Source: an uncultured Clostridia bacterium
Lineage (GTDB): Bacteria; Bacillota; Clostridia; Oscillospirales; Oscillospiraceae
Length of the DNA stretch: 41,600 bases
Reading direction: 5' to 3'
Assembly: GCA_945948535.1 (NCBI GenBank)
Contig: CAMFBN010000020.1
Span: 1 to 41,600 of the forward strand
The notes beneath the pieces are model-generated. The model saw nothing but the letters and a program-made list of their open reading frames with translations, searched no databases and had not been told where the DNA came from. This document shows positions 15,478-22,727 of the stretch, piece by piece. Positions within the stretch are counted from its first letter, which is position 1. Each line of letters opens with the position of its first letter. A program made the translations under genes and the position numbers.

Positions 15478-16647
15478 TTACAGGCTGTCCACAGCGGCCT
15501 TGAGCTGCTGCATGGCTTTCTCCAGCGTGGAGCGGGGGCAGGCGGCGTTCAGGCGCATGAAGCCCGCAAGACTGTGTCCGAAGGTATCTCCCTCATTCAG
15601 GCCCAGCTTGGCCTTGTGGATGAAAAAGTCCCGCAGCTCTTCGTTGGTCATACCCAATGCCCGGCAGTCCAGCCACATGAGATACGTTGCGTCGGGACGG
15701 TTAGGCTTAATCTGGGGAATATTCTTTGCGCAGAAGTCGCAGATATAGTCAAAATTCCCGGAAATATAGGGCAGCAGCTGGTCGAGCCACTCCTCGCCCT
15801 CCCGGTAGGCGGCCTCCATAGCGACGCAGCTGAAGGCGTTGTTGCGCCGGATGTCCATGCGGCCCCAGAATTCCTCGAAGGCGCGCTTCATGTCCCTGTT
15901 GGGGAAAATGGTGGTGCTGGCTTGTAAACCCGCAAGATTGAAGGTCTTGGTAGCGGAGACACAGGTGATGGTGTTCGCGGCGATCTCCGGGGACAGGGAG
16001 GCCGTGGGGGTGTGGCGCTTGCCGTGGAAAATCAGGTCGGAGTGGATTTCGTCGGACACCAGCAGCGTGCCGTTTTCCACGCAAAGCTCCGCCATTTTCC
16101 GCAGTTCCTCAGGCTCCCAGACCCGTCCCACAGGGTTCTGGGGGTTGCACAGCAGGAAAATCCGGCACTGCTTCACCTTCTCGGCGAAGTCGTCAAAATC
16201 GATGCTCCATTTTCCGTCCGTTTCCACCAGCGGATTTTCCACCACTTCCCGGCCCCAGGCCTCCGCCACATCGTAAAATTCCGAGTACACAGGGGTCTGG
16301 ATGAGAATTTTGTCGCCGTCACCGCTGAACAGTCTGACAATCGAAGACAGGGAAGGCACCACGCCAAGGCTCCAGCTCATGAGGGAAATGACCGGCGTCC
16401 AGCCCTTGCGCCGCTGCTCCCATTGCTGCACGGCCTGAAAATAGCTGTCCGGACGGGAGGTGTAGCCCCAGATGCCCTCCTCGGCCTTGGAAACGCAGGC
16501 GTCGATGATGGGCTGGGCAGTGCGGAAGTCCATATCCGCCACCCACAGAGGAATGACGTCGGCGGTGCCGAATTTTTTGGCCCGTTCGTCATACTTGGCG
16601 CTGCGGTTGCCGCCGCGGTCAATGACTTCGTCAAAATTGTATTTCAT
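15478..16647 (-). CDS. patB: PatB/MalY-family PLP aminotransferase or C-S lyase
   Basis: A 389-residue fold-type I PLP enzyme. Family marks are the N-terminal NFDEVIDRGGNRSAKYD, LWVADMDF, the substrate loop YSEFYDVAEAWGR, CNPQNPVGRVW, VSDEIHSDLIF, and SATKTFNLAGLQ with the PLP lysine. PatB/MalY enzymes usually cleave cystathionine or cysteine S-conjugates (beta C-S lyase). Some act as aminotransferases, and the sequence alone does not decide. Length is normal and AAGGAG precedes ATG 16647. It is monocistronic with its own promoter and terminator. Confidence 0.92.
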   Translation of the reverse strand: MKYNFDEVIDRGGNRSAKYDERAKKFGTADVIPLWVADMDFRTAQPIIDACVSKAEEGIWGYTSRPDSYFQAVQQWEQRRKGWTPVISLMSWSLGVVPSLSSIVRLFSGDGDKILIQTPVYSEFYDVAEAWGREVVENPLVETDGKWSIDFDDFAEKVKQCRIFLLCNPQNPVGRVWEPEELRKMAELCVENGTLLVSDEIHSDLIFHGKRHTPTASLSPEIAANTITCVSATKTFNLAGLQASTTIFPNRDMKRAFEEFWGRMDIRRNNAFSCVAMEAAYREGEEWLDQLLPYISGNFDYICDFCAKNIPQIKPNRPDATYLMWLDCRALGMTNEELRDFFIHKAKLGLNEGDTFGHSLAGFMRLNAACPRSTLEKAMQQLKAAVDSL

Positions 16648-16676
16648 AGGATTCTCCTTTTCCGTTGGTTTCTTCG

Positions 16677-16705
16677 AGTATATCGCATTCTCCTAAAAAG
16701 CGCAA
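16677..16705 (-). promoter_or_regulatory. Promoter of the PatB-like gene
   Basis: On the minus strand, -35 TTGCGC (16705-16700) and -10 TATACT (16682-16677) have a 17-bp spacer. The -35 box lies between the stem and the T-tract of the putP terminator, so terminator and promoter are interleaved. Confidence 0.7.
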
Positions 16706-16731
16706 GCCCGTCCCGGTTTCACGGGACGGAC
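16695..16731 (-). terminator. Terminator of putP
   Basis: GTCCGTCCCG pairs with CGGGACGGGC around a 6-nt loop. A T-tract follows after 6 nt. Confidence 0.75.
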
Positions 16732-16745
16732 TTTGAACAGTTATT

Positions 16746-18197
16746 TCAGACTTCTGCCTTGGAGGCGGTATCAAACATGGCTTCCACCTGCGCGCCGGGG
16801 CCTTCCTTGCTCAGAGCGGATACAAGCCACGTTGCCAGCAATCCGGCGATAAAGCCGGGGACGATTTCGTAGATGCCGGTGCTCTTGGCCAGAACCAGCC
16901 ATGCTACGTCCACACCCGCACCCACGGCAATACCAGCCACGGCGCCGCCGAAGGTCATCTTCTTCCAGAACAGGCTCAGCAGAATCACCGGGCCGAAGGC
17001 CGCGCCGAACACGCCCCAGGCGTTCTCCACCAAACCCATGATGGTGCCGGAGTTGGGGTCAGAGGCGATGATCAGCGCCACAACGGCAATGGCCGCGACA
17101 ACGATACGGCCTGCCCACAGCATCTCCTTATCGGAAGCATCCTTGCGGATCAGGGGCTTGTACACGTCGCTGGCAAAGGCGGAGGACGCCGCCAGCAGCT
17201 GGGAGTCGGCAGTGGACATGGCTGCGGACAGAATGGCGGACAGCAGCAGGCCGGACACCAGCGCCGGGAAAATCCGGCGGACCATGGTGATGAACACCGT
17301 GGAGGAATCCTCGATTTCGCCCAGGTACAGGCGGCCCGCCACGGCGGTCAGGGCGGACATGACCAGAATGATCACCGTCCAGGAAATGCCGATAACGCTG
17401 GACTTGCGCAGCTCCTTCTCGCTCTTGATGGACATGAAGCGGATGATGATGTGGGGCATTCCGAAGTAGCCAAGGCCCCAGCCCAGACCGGAAATGATGT
17501 CCTGGGGGGAGGTGAAGAAGTGGAAGAAGCCCTCAGGCAGCTGGGCATTCACCGCGCCCTGACCCTGACCTACCAGCGCCAGCGCGAAGATGGGGGCCAG
17601 CAGCAGCGCCGCCAGCATAATGAGGCCCTGGAAGAAATCCGTCCAGCACACGGCGGAGAAGCCGCCAAGGAAGGTATAGGCAATGATAATGAATGCCGCC
17701 AGGTACATGGCAACGGTGGCGTCAATGTTCATGACCGTGTTGAACAGGGTGCCGCAGGCCTTGATGGAGGAAGCGGCATAGATGGTGTAGGCCACAAGGA
17801 AAATCGCCGCGCACAGCACCTGCAACACCTTGCTGCCGGACAGGAACCGGTTGGTCAGGTACTGGGGGATGGTGATGGAATCCTTGGCCGCGATGGAAAA
17901 CCGGCGCAGTCGGGGAGCCACGAAAATCCAGCTCAGGGCGTAGCCGATGCCAAGACCGATGGCAATCCAGGTCTGACCGATGCCGAAGGCGTAAATGGAG
18001 GCGGGCAGGCCCATGAGCACCCAGGCGCTCATATCCGACGCACCGGCGGACAGGGCCGATACCCACGCGCCCATATTTCGGCCGCCCAGGAAGTAGTCCT
18101 TTTCACCGGCGCCCTTGGACTTTACGAAGAAGTACAGGCCGATGCCCAGCATGAAAACGAAATAGGCCGCGAAGACCAGCATTTCCACAATGTTCAT
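16746..18197 (-). CDS. putP: Sodium:solute symporter, PutP (sodium/proline) type
   Basis: A 483-residue LeuT-fold symporter of the SSS family, about 12-13 helices. Diagnostic segments are KDYFLGGRNMGAWVSALSAGASDMSAWVLMGLPASIYAFG in the first helices (the sodium and proline site region), YTFLGGFSAVCWTDFFQG, and SAILSAAMSTADSQLLAASSAFASDVY with the conserved Ser/Thr of the second sodium site. These agree best with PutP, though other amino acids are possible. It would spend the sodium gradient, fitting the decarboxylase pump in this genome. AGAGGAAACCTT precedes ATG 18197. It is divergent from a LysR gene. Confidence 0.92.
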   Translation of the reverse strand: MNIVEMLVFAAYFVFMLGIGLYFFVKSKGAGEKDYFLGGRNMGAWVSALSAGASDMSAWVLMGLPASIYAFGIGQTWIAIGLGIGYALSWIFVAPRLRRFSIAAKDSITIPQYLTNRFLSGSKVLQVLCAAIFLVAYTIYAASSIKACGTLFNTVMNIDATVAMYLAAFIIIAYTFLGGFSAVCWTDFFQGLIMLAALLLAPIFALALVGQGQGAVNAQLPEGFFHFFTSPQDIISGLGWGLGYFGMPHIIIRFMSIKSEKELRKSSVIGISWTVIILVMSALTAVAGRLYLGEIEDSSTVFITMVRRIFPALVSGLLLSAILSAAMSTADSQLLAASSAFASDVYKPLIRKDASDKEMLWAGRIVVAAIAVVALIIASDPNSGTIMGLVENAWGVFGAAFGPVILLSLFWKKMTFGGAVAGIAVGAGVDVAWLVLAKSTGIYEIVPGFIAGLLATWLVSALSKEGPGAQVEAMFDTASKAEV

Positions 18198-18219
18198 AAG
18201 GTTTCCTCTCTTTTCCTTG

Positions 18220-18244
18220 CATGATTTTTTCTCATAAAATCATG
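18220..18244. promoter_or_regulatory. Palindrome in the putP leader
   Basis: CATGATTTT (18220-18228) is repeated in inverse at 18236-18244. It lies between the putP promoter and ribosome site and could be an operator or RNA hairpin. Confidence 0.45.
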
Positions 18245-18263
18245 TCATAAATGTGATGTAATG

Positions 18264-18292
18264 ATTATACTTCCTTCTTTTGCTTTTTGCAA
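18264..18292 (-). promoter_or_regulatory. Promoter of putP
   Basis: On the minus strand, -35 TTGCAA (18292-18287) and -10 TATAAT (18269-18264) have a 17-bp spacer. Confidence 0.82.
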
Positions 18293-18293
18293 C

Positions 18294-18315
18294 GAAAATC
18301 TGCACTCTGATTTTC
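18294..18315. promoter_or_regulatory. Candidate LysR-type binding site
   Basis: GAAAATC (18294-18300) and GATTTTC (18309-18315) form an inverted repeat with an 8-bp centre. It lies exactly between the divergent putP and lysR promoters, the usual location of a LysR regulator's site. Confidence 0.55.
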
Positions 18316-18326
18316 ACAAAAAACTG

Positions 18327-18355
18327 TTGCCATTTCGCCACATATATGCTAATAT
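18327..18355 (+). promoter_or_regulatory. Promoter of the LysR regulator gene
   Basis: -35 TTGCCA (18327-18332) and -10 TAATAT (18350-18355) have a 17-bp spacer. Transcription would start near 18362. Confidence 0.75.
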
Positions 18356-18400
18356 TACCAATATACCATGAATTTTCCGCATATAAAGGAAGCGACAGCC

Positions 18401-19300
18401 ATGAGTCTGAAAAAATATGAAGCATTTGTCCGCACGGTGGAGATGGGAAGCCTGACAAAAGCGGCCCAGTCTCTTGGCTCCACCCAGTCCCGCATCAGTC
18501 ACATCCTGAACGATCTGGAGGATGAATACGGCTTCCGCCTGATGCACCGCAGCCGGGGCGGCATTGAGCTGACGGAGGCCGGGCAGCTGCTGCTGCCGAA
18601 AATGAAGGCCATTGTGCAGAAGGCTCAGGAATTGTCGGAATGCGTCAGTGAAATCCGCAGCGCCGACGCGGGCACCGTGCGGCTTGGGGTCTTCACCAGC
18701 GTGGCGGTGCACTGGCTGCCGGGCATGATTCGGGCTTTTCAGGCCGCCCATCCCCGGGCCCAGCTGGAAATGCGCAGCGGCGACTATCACGACGTAGACC
18801 AGTGGCTCCGGGAGGGGAGTATCGATCTGGGCTTCATCACCCTGCCCGGCCCCGCCGGAGTGCGAACCATCCCTCTGGCGGAGGACCCGCTGGTGGCCAT
18901 CCTACCCAAAGGCCACCGTCTGGCTGCTCTTTCCCAGATTCCCACTCAGGAGCTGGGGGAGGACCCCTTCATCAGCCTGCTGCAAAGCTCCGCCCACGAC
19001 ATCCACCGGGCGCTGGACAACGCTGGCATCCGCCCCAACATCAAATACACCACCAAGGACGACTACGCCATCCTCGCCATGGTGGAGCAGGGGCTGGGCA
19101 TTTCCATCGTGCCCCAGCTGCTCATCCGGGGCCGAACCCAGAATCTGGAGGTCCGCCCGCTGATTCCCAAGGCCAGCCGCACCATTGCGCTGGCGATTCC
19201 GGAGGGGGAGGCCCTGCCCGTGGTGCGTGCTTTCGCGGAAACCGCCGTAGCGTGGTTAAAAAACGCGGATTCTGTAACGCAAACTGAAACGCCGGCGTGA
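18401..19300 (+). CDS. LysR-family transcriptional regulator
   Basis: A 299-residue regulator. The N-terminal winged helix reads YEAFVRTVEMGSLTKAAQSLGSTQSRISHILNDLEDEYGFRLMHRSRGGIELTEAG. The periplasmic-binding-type effector domain follows from about residue 90 (GTVRLGVFTSVAVHWLPGMI). AAAGGAAG with 8-nt spacing selects ATG 18401 rather than the upstream ATG at 18368, which lies almost at the start of transcription. Divergence from putP and the inverted repeat between them make putP the likely target, with an amino acid as possible effector. That assignment is inference. Confidence 0.92.
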   Translation: MSLKKYEAFVRTVEMGSLTKAAQSLGSTQSRISHILNDLEDEYGFRLMHRSRGGIELTEAGQLLLPKMKAIVQKAQELSECVSEIRSADAGTVRLGVFTSVAVHWLPGMIRAFQAAHPRAQLEMRSGDYHDVDQWLREGSIDLGFITLPGPAGVRTIPLAEDPLVAILPKGHRLAALSQIPTQELGEDPFISLLQSSAHDIHRALDNAGIRPNIKYTTKDDYAILAMVEQGLGISIVPQLLIRGRTQNLEVRPLIPKASRTIALAIPEGEALPVVRAFAETAVAWLKNADSVTQTETPA

Positions 19301-19336
19301 TAAAATGGAGACAATCACAGCAGGGAGGAATGGAAT

Positions 19337-19747
19337 ATGATCGAGTGTTCTTTGGGCCAGCAGGCCATGCTGATATGTGTGGACAGCTACGAAGGCAGCG
19401 TGCCTCGGGGGCGGCTGTACCTGCCGGGCCAGCCGGGCCAGCACTTTGAGAGTCTGTCCCAGCTTCTGCTCCGGGGGGAGCAGCTATTGGAGTTGGGCGG
19501 CGGCGTTCAGTCCTTCACCACTCCCAGAATTTTCGCACTGTCAAAGCCCCTGCGGCCGGAACCCTGTGACGCGAGGCAGCCGGTGCGCGGCAACGCGGCT
19601 ACCTTCGAAATGCGCATCCTGTTCCGTCAGCACGCCAGCTGGCAGGGAGAGCTGCTGTGGCTGGAAAAGAACGCCCGGCAGAGCTTCCGCAGTGTACTGG
19701 AGCTGATTATCCTGATGGACAGTGCGTTAAGGGCGGAAGAAAATTAA
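19337..19747 (+). CDS. Protein of unknown function, 136 residues
   Basis: A soluble protein with no signal peptide or membrane helix. Features seen are SYEGSVPRGRLYLPGQ near the N-terminus, a Leu-rich helix (LSQLLLRGEQLLELGGG), RGNAATFEMRILFRQHASWQGELLWLE, and a C-terminal helix RSVLELIILMDSAL. The final part, linking a modified surface to a helix, looks like a small alpha/beta domain I cannot name. GGAGGA precedes ATG 19337. It begins 36 bp after the LysR gene on the same strand and may be cotranscribed. Confidence 0.7.
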   Translation: MIECSLGQQAMLICVDSYEGSVPRGRLYLPGQPGQHFESLSQLLLRGEQLLELGGGVQSFTTPRIFALSKPLRPEPCDARQPVRGNAATFEMRILFRQHASWQGELLWLEKNARQSFRSVLELIILMDSALRAEEN

Positions 19748-19757
19748 AAATTCAAAA

Positions 19758-19781
19758 ACGCAGGAGCTTCGGCTCCTGCGT
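19758..19781. terminator. Bidirectional terminator with UUCG tetraloop
   Basis: A 10-bp stem (ACGCAGGAGC / GCTCCTGCGT) with TTCG loop has T-rich sequence on both sides. It serves the convergent genes ending at 19747 (+) and 19786 (-). Confidence 0.92.
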
Positions 19782-19785
19782 TCTT

Positions 19786-20982
19786 TTATTCGGTTTCCGC
19801 CGGTCTTTCCGGGGTCAGAGGACGAATCTGGTAGGCGATTCGGATGGGGACATAGGGATACGCCCGGCGAAAGCTCCGCAGGATCCGGTCGCAGATCATC
19901 TGGCAGTTTTCAAAATTCGCCCACCTCAGCAGCACCGTGAACTGGGAAGCGCTGCACTGGCAGAACACATCGCCCCGGCGCAGACTCAGCCGAATCTGCT
20001 GGCTTAGCTGACCCATCACCCGGTCCATGGTCTGACGGGGCATCTCCCGCTCCGCCGTGGAAATAACGTCCAGCAGCGCCACATGGGCCGCACCGCCGCT
20101 GCGCTCCATGGTTCGGCTCAGAGCATGGCACACAATGCGAAAATAATCGAAATCGCATTGCAGAGCGCCGGAGGGCGCGTCGGATTCCCGAAGGTTGCCC
20201 ATCACATCGTCAATGCTCAGCACCCGGTCTTCAGGGGAGTGGGCGGTAGCCCGGTACACCGCCCGGGTCTCCTCACTGGGGGAAATACCGAAATCATCGA
20301 ACAGACGCTTGCTCAGACGGTCATAGACCTCCGCGGCGCCCCGGCGGTCGCCGGCGGCTGCCAGCAGCTGCATCAGTTCCCGGCAGAAGCACTCATGGTA
20401 AGGCTCCAGCGCCAGACAGCGGCGGCAGACGCCCGCCGCCTCGTGACTGCGGCCCTGCTGAATCAGCAGCTCCACCGCCTCCTGGGCGGCGGACACGAAC
20501 AGGTTGTGCAGATAGGCGGCCGTGGACACCACCCATACCTCGCCGCTCTGACGGGGCAGGTAGTCCCCCCGGTACAGGGAAATGGCCTCCATCAGGTTCC
20601 GCAGACGCAGCTCCGGGTCTTCGGTAGTTTTGCGGCACAGGGCCTCAAAGCGTTCGCTGTCCACCTCTCCGCCGCCGTTCCACTGGTAGCCGCCCCTCCG
20701 GCGCAGAATCATGCCCCGGCCCAACTCCGGGCTGAGCTGCTCCAGCAGGGTACGGGTTCGGTGCATGGTAATGCGCAGGGCGTTCTCCGGATTGGTAGAA
20801 TCCGGCTCGTCGCCCCACAGCAGATCGATCAGCGTCCTCTGGGTCACGGTCTGCTCCCGGTGGATAATCAGGTAGGCCAGCAGCACCCAGACCTTTTTGG
20901 AGCGGGTGTCCGTATCCTGCAATTCCCGATCCCCCAGCCGGAGGGAAAATCCGCCCAGCATTTGAATTTTCAGCTCGTCCAC
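19786..20982 (-). CDS. SARP/BTAD-type regulator with a degenerate GGDEF-like C-terminal domain
   Basis: A 398-residue protein. Residues about 1-95 are an OmpR/PhoB-type winged helix of the SARP kind (LKIQMLGGFSLRLGDRELQ; YLIIHREQTVTQRTLIDLLWGDE; ALRITMHRTRTLLE; GGYQWNG). Residues about 100-245 are a bacterial transcriptional activation (BTAD) helical domain (YRGDYLP; CLALEPYHECFCRELMQLLAAAGDRRGAAEVYDRL). The last 115 residues look like a GGDEF fold in which the signature is replaced by SASQF (RRGDVFCQCSASQFTVLL), so cyclase activity is unlikely. The GTG at 20982 has GAGGG 7-nt upstream. An ATG at 21003 lies at the predicted start of transcription and has no ribosome site. Probable self-control is discussed with the direct repeats upstream. 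Confidence 0.85.
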   Translation of the reverse strand: MDELKIQMLGGFSLRLGDRELQDTDTRSKKVWVLLAYLIIHREQTVTQRTLIDLLWGDEPDSTNPENALRITMHRTRTLLEQLSPELGRGMILRRRGGYQWNGGGEVDSERFEALCRKTTEDPELRLRNLMEAISLYRGDYLPRQSGEVWVVSTAAYLHNLFVSAAQEAVELLIQQGRSHEAAGVCRRCLALEPYHECFCRELMQLLAAAGDRRGAAEVYDRLSKRLFDDFGISPSEETRAVYRATAHSPEDRVLSIDDVMGNLRESDAPSGALQCDFDYFRIVCHALSRTMERSGGAAHVALLDVISTAEREMPRQTMDRVMGQLSQQIRLSLRRGDVFCQCSASQFTVLLRWANFENCQMICDRILRSFRRAYPYVPIRIAYQIRPLTPERPAETE

Positions 20983-21011
20983 AGTGCGTCCCTCTTTTCG
21001 CATTTTCTGTC

Positions 21012-21039
21012 AGTATACCAAATTCATTTCAGCTTTCAA
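21012..21039 (-). promoter_or_regulatory. Promoter of the SARP-type regulator
   Basis: On the minus strand, -35 TTGAAA (21039-21034) and -10 TATACT (21017-21012) have a 16-bp spacer. Transcription would start near 21005. Confidence 0.78.
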
Positions 21040-21047
21040 GAGAATAG

Positions 21048-21065
21048 TTTACATAACTTTTACAT
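21048..21065 (-). promoter_or_regulatory. Heptamer direct repeats 11 bp apart, SARP-type site
   Basis: On the minus strand ATGTAAA occurs twice (21065-21059 and 21054-21048), 11 bp from start to start, ending 8 bp before the -35 box. SARP regulators are known to bind heptamers repeated at 11-bp intervals beside the -35 region. So this is a likely self-activation site. Confidence 0.6.
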
Positions 21066-21210
21066 TTTCTGTTCTTGAAATAATCCTCAAGAGAAAATCC
21101 GCCCGGAAATGGTCCGGACAGGAAGCCGCCCGGGACGCACCGGATACACCGAAGGCGATCTACCTGAGCACCCGGCACAGGTCCGCGGTGAGATTGTCCA
21201 TTTCAATGTC

Positions 21211-21231
21211 CTGTCAACCTTCAACTGTCAA
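21211..21231 (-). repeat. Tandem 7-bp repeat, TTGACAG type
   Basis: On the minus strand three 7-bp units read TTGACAG, TTGAAGG, TTGACAG. The same unit recurs at 41561-41588. It lies in the gene-free stretch between the radical SAM gene and the SARP regulator; the remaining bases there (21071-21210) show nothing I can name. Confidence 0.65.
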
Positions 21232-21241
21232 CTCTTTCAAT

Positions 21242-22111
21242 TTATCTTTCCTGACGGAAGTCCGGGATGAACCCGGCATCCGCCGCCGTTTCCTCCTGAA
21301 TAAAGCCCTCCAGGCGATTCAGGTACATCCAGCTGAGCACTGCCTCGTATTCGTCCGACCGCACTCGGCGGTCAAAGGGGGCGGGGAGAGCGCCCATGGG
21401 GGTGTACTGCCGCATCAGACTCACCAGCACCTGCCCGGGGGCGAAGTTCTCCCCGATCCAGTCCAGCACCCGCAGAGCGTTCTCCACCTGACCGGGCAGG
21501 ATCAGATGCCGGATGATCGTGCCCCGCACCATTTTTTCACCGCTCCACTGCGGCATTCCCGTCTGCCGTACCATCTCCCGGATGGCTTCCCGGGCCACAG
21601 TGAAGTAGTCCGCCGCCCCGGAGAGATTTCCCGCCAGTCCTGCGTCGGCATACTTGAGGTCCGGAAGATAAATGTCAATTTTCCCCTCCAGCCCGCGCAA
21701 AGTCTCTACCCGCTCATAGCCGCCGCAGTTGTACACCACCGGCACCGGCAGCTTTGGGGTGAGGGCAGGGAGGATGGTGGGCAGGAACTGGGTGGGGGTC
21801 ACGAGGTCGATATTTTCCGCACCCCTGGCGATCAAATCCTCAAAAATCCGCCGCAGTCCGGCGCTGTCCGTGGGCGTCCCCACAGGCCCGCCGCTGATGG
21901 CGGCGTTCTGACAGTATCTGCACCCCAGTGTACAGCCGCCGAAGAACACCGCGCCGCTGCCGCCGCTCCCCGCAAGGGCAGGCTCCTCCCATTTATGGAG
22001 CATGGTTTTGGCAACCAGCGCGGTATCCGGACAGCCGCAGAAGCCCCGTTCCCCGGCAGTCCGGTCAACGCCGCACCTTCTGGGGCAGAGGTCACAGTGA
22101 GAATAATCCAT
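21242..22111 (-). CDS. PflA-like radical SAM protein
   Basis: A 289-residue radical SAM enzyme. The cluster motif CTLGCRYCQN (CxxxCxxC form) binds the iron-sulfur centre that cleaves S-adenosylmethionine. An N-terminal cysteine-rich segment (CDLCPRRCGVDRTAGERGFCGC) resembles the extra metal site of the PflA-related COG1313 group. Later motifs are VYNCGGYE and DLKYADAG. The group contains activases and uncharacterised members, and no glycyl-radical partner is in the window, so the substrate is unknown. ATG 22111 (MDYSHCDLC) follows AAGGATG; the frame extends to 22162 without support. Confidence 0.88.
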   Translation of the reverse strand: MDYSHCDLCPRRCGVDRTAGERGFCGCPDTALVAKTMLHKWEEPALAGSGGSGAVFFGGCTLGCRYCQNAAISGGPVGTPTDSAGLRRIFEDLIARGAENIDLVTPTQFLPTILPALTPKLPVPVVYNCGGYERVETLRGLEGKIDIYLPDLKYADAGLAGNLSGAADYFTVAREAIREMVRQTGMPQWSGEKMVRGTIIRHLILPGQVENALRVLDWIGENFAPGQVLVSLMRQYTPMGALPAPFDRRVRSDEYEAVLSWMYLNRLEGFIQEETAADAGFIPDFRQER

Positions 22112-22170
22112 ATTTTTCACATCCTTTTGGTCTATGATAGCAGTTTTCACGGTTTTTCTCAACCCCCGGC

Positions 22171-22199
22171 TTTACCTTTTGAGAGTTTTGTGGTAGACT
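22171..22199 (+). promoter_or_regulatory. Promoter of the acetyltransferase-rlmD operon
   Basis: -35 TTTACC (22171-22176) and -10 TAGACT (22194-22199) have a 17-bp spacer. Confidence 0.62.
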
Positions 22200-22226
22200 A
22201 CAACATAAATCAATGCAAAATGAATG

Positions 22227-22243
22227 TGTCCGCAATGCGGACA
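22227..22243. promoter_or_regulatory. Inverted repeat in the acetyltransferase leader
   Basis: TGTCCGC, AAT, GCGGACA: a perfect 7-bp inverted repeat about 20 bp after the predicted start of transcription and just before AAGGAG. It could be an operator or a hairpin next to the ribosome site. Confidence 0.5.
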
Positions 22244-22259
22244 GTTAAGGAGAAAAGCT

Positions 22260-22727
22260 ATGGAAATCCGTTTCGCTTCAACCCGGGACATTCCCGGAAT
22301 GATTGGTCTGCTGCTTCAGGTGGGGGAAGTCCACCACAAAATCCGCCCCGACCTGTTTCGCGCCGGGGCGCAGAAATACGACAAGGCCGCTCTCACGGAA
22401 CTGCTGAAGGACCCAAACCGGCCCATTTTCGCCGCAGTGGAAGGGGATAAGCTGCTGGGCTACTGCTTCTGCATTGTGGAAGCAACCAAAGATCACCCGG
22501 TACTGATGGACCAGAAGAGCCTGTACATCGACGACCTGTGTGTGGACGAGAACGCCCGGGGCAGGCACGTGGGCTCCGCCCTCTACGATTACGCCGTAAA
22601 CTACGCAAAGGAAATCGGCTGCGACACCGTCACCCTCAACGTCTGGTGCGGCAACGACAGCGCCATGGCGTTCTACGAAAGCCGGGGATTGAAGCCCCGG
22701 AACATTCACATGGAGGCAAAGCTGTAA
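22260..22727 (+). CDS. GNAT-family N-acetyltransferase
   Basis: A 155-residue GNAT enzyme. Motif A reads LYIDDLCVDENARGRHVGSALYDYAVNYAKEIGC (acetyl-CoA loop RGRHVG), preceded by the beta strands LLGYCFCIVE. Motif B is VTLNVWCGNDSAMAFYESRGLKPR. AAGGAG at 8-nt spacing selects ATG 22260. It may acetylate a small amine or a protein; nothing in the sequence decides. The stop codon overlaps the next start (TAATG), so it is translationally coupled to rlmD, which hints at but does not prove a link to translation. Confidence 0.92.
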   Translation: MEIRFASTRDIPGMIGLLLQVGEVHHKIRPDLFRAGAQKYDKAALTELLKDPNRPIFAAVEGDKLLGYCFCIVEATKDHPVLMDQKSLYIDDLCVDENARGRHVGSALYDYAVNYAKEIGCDTVTLNVWCGNDSAMAFYESRGLKPRNIHMEAKL

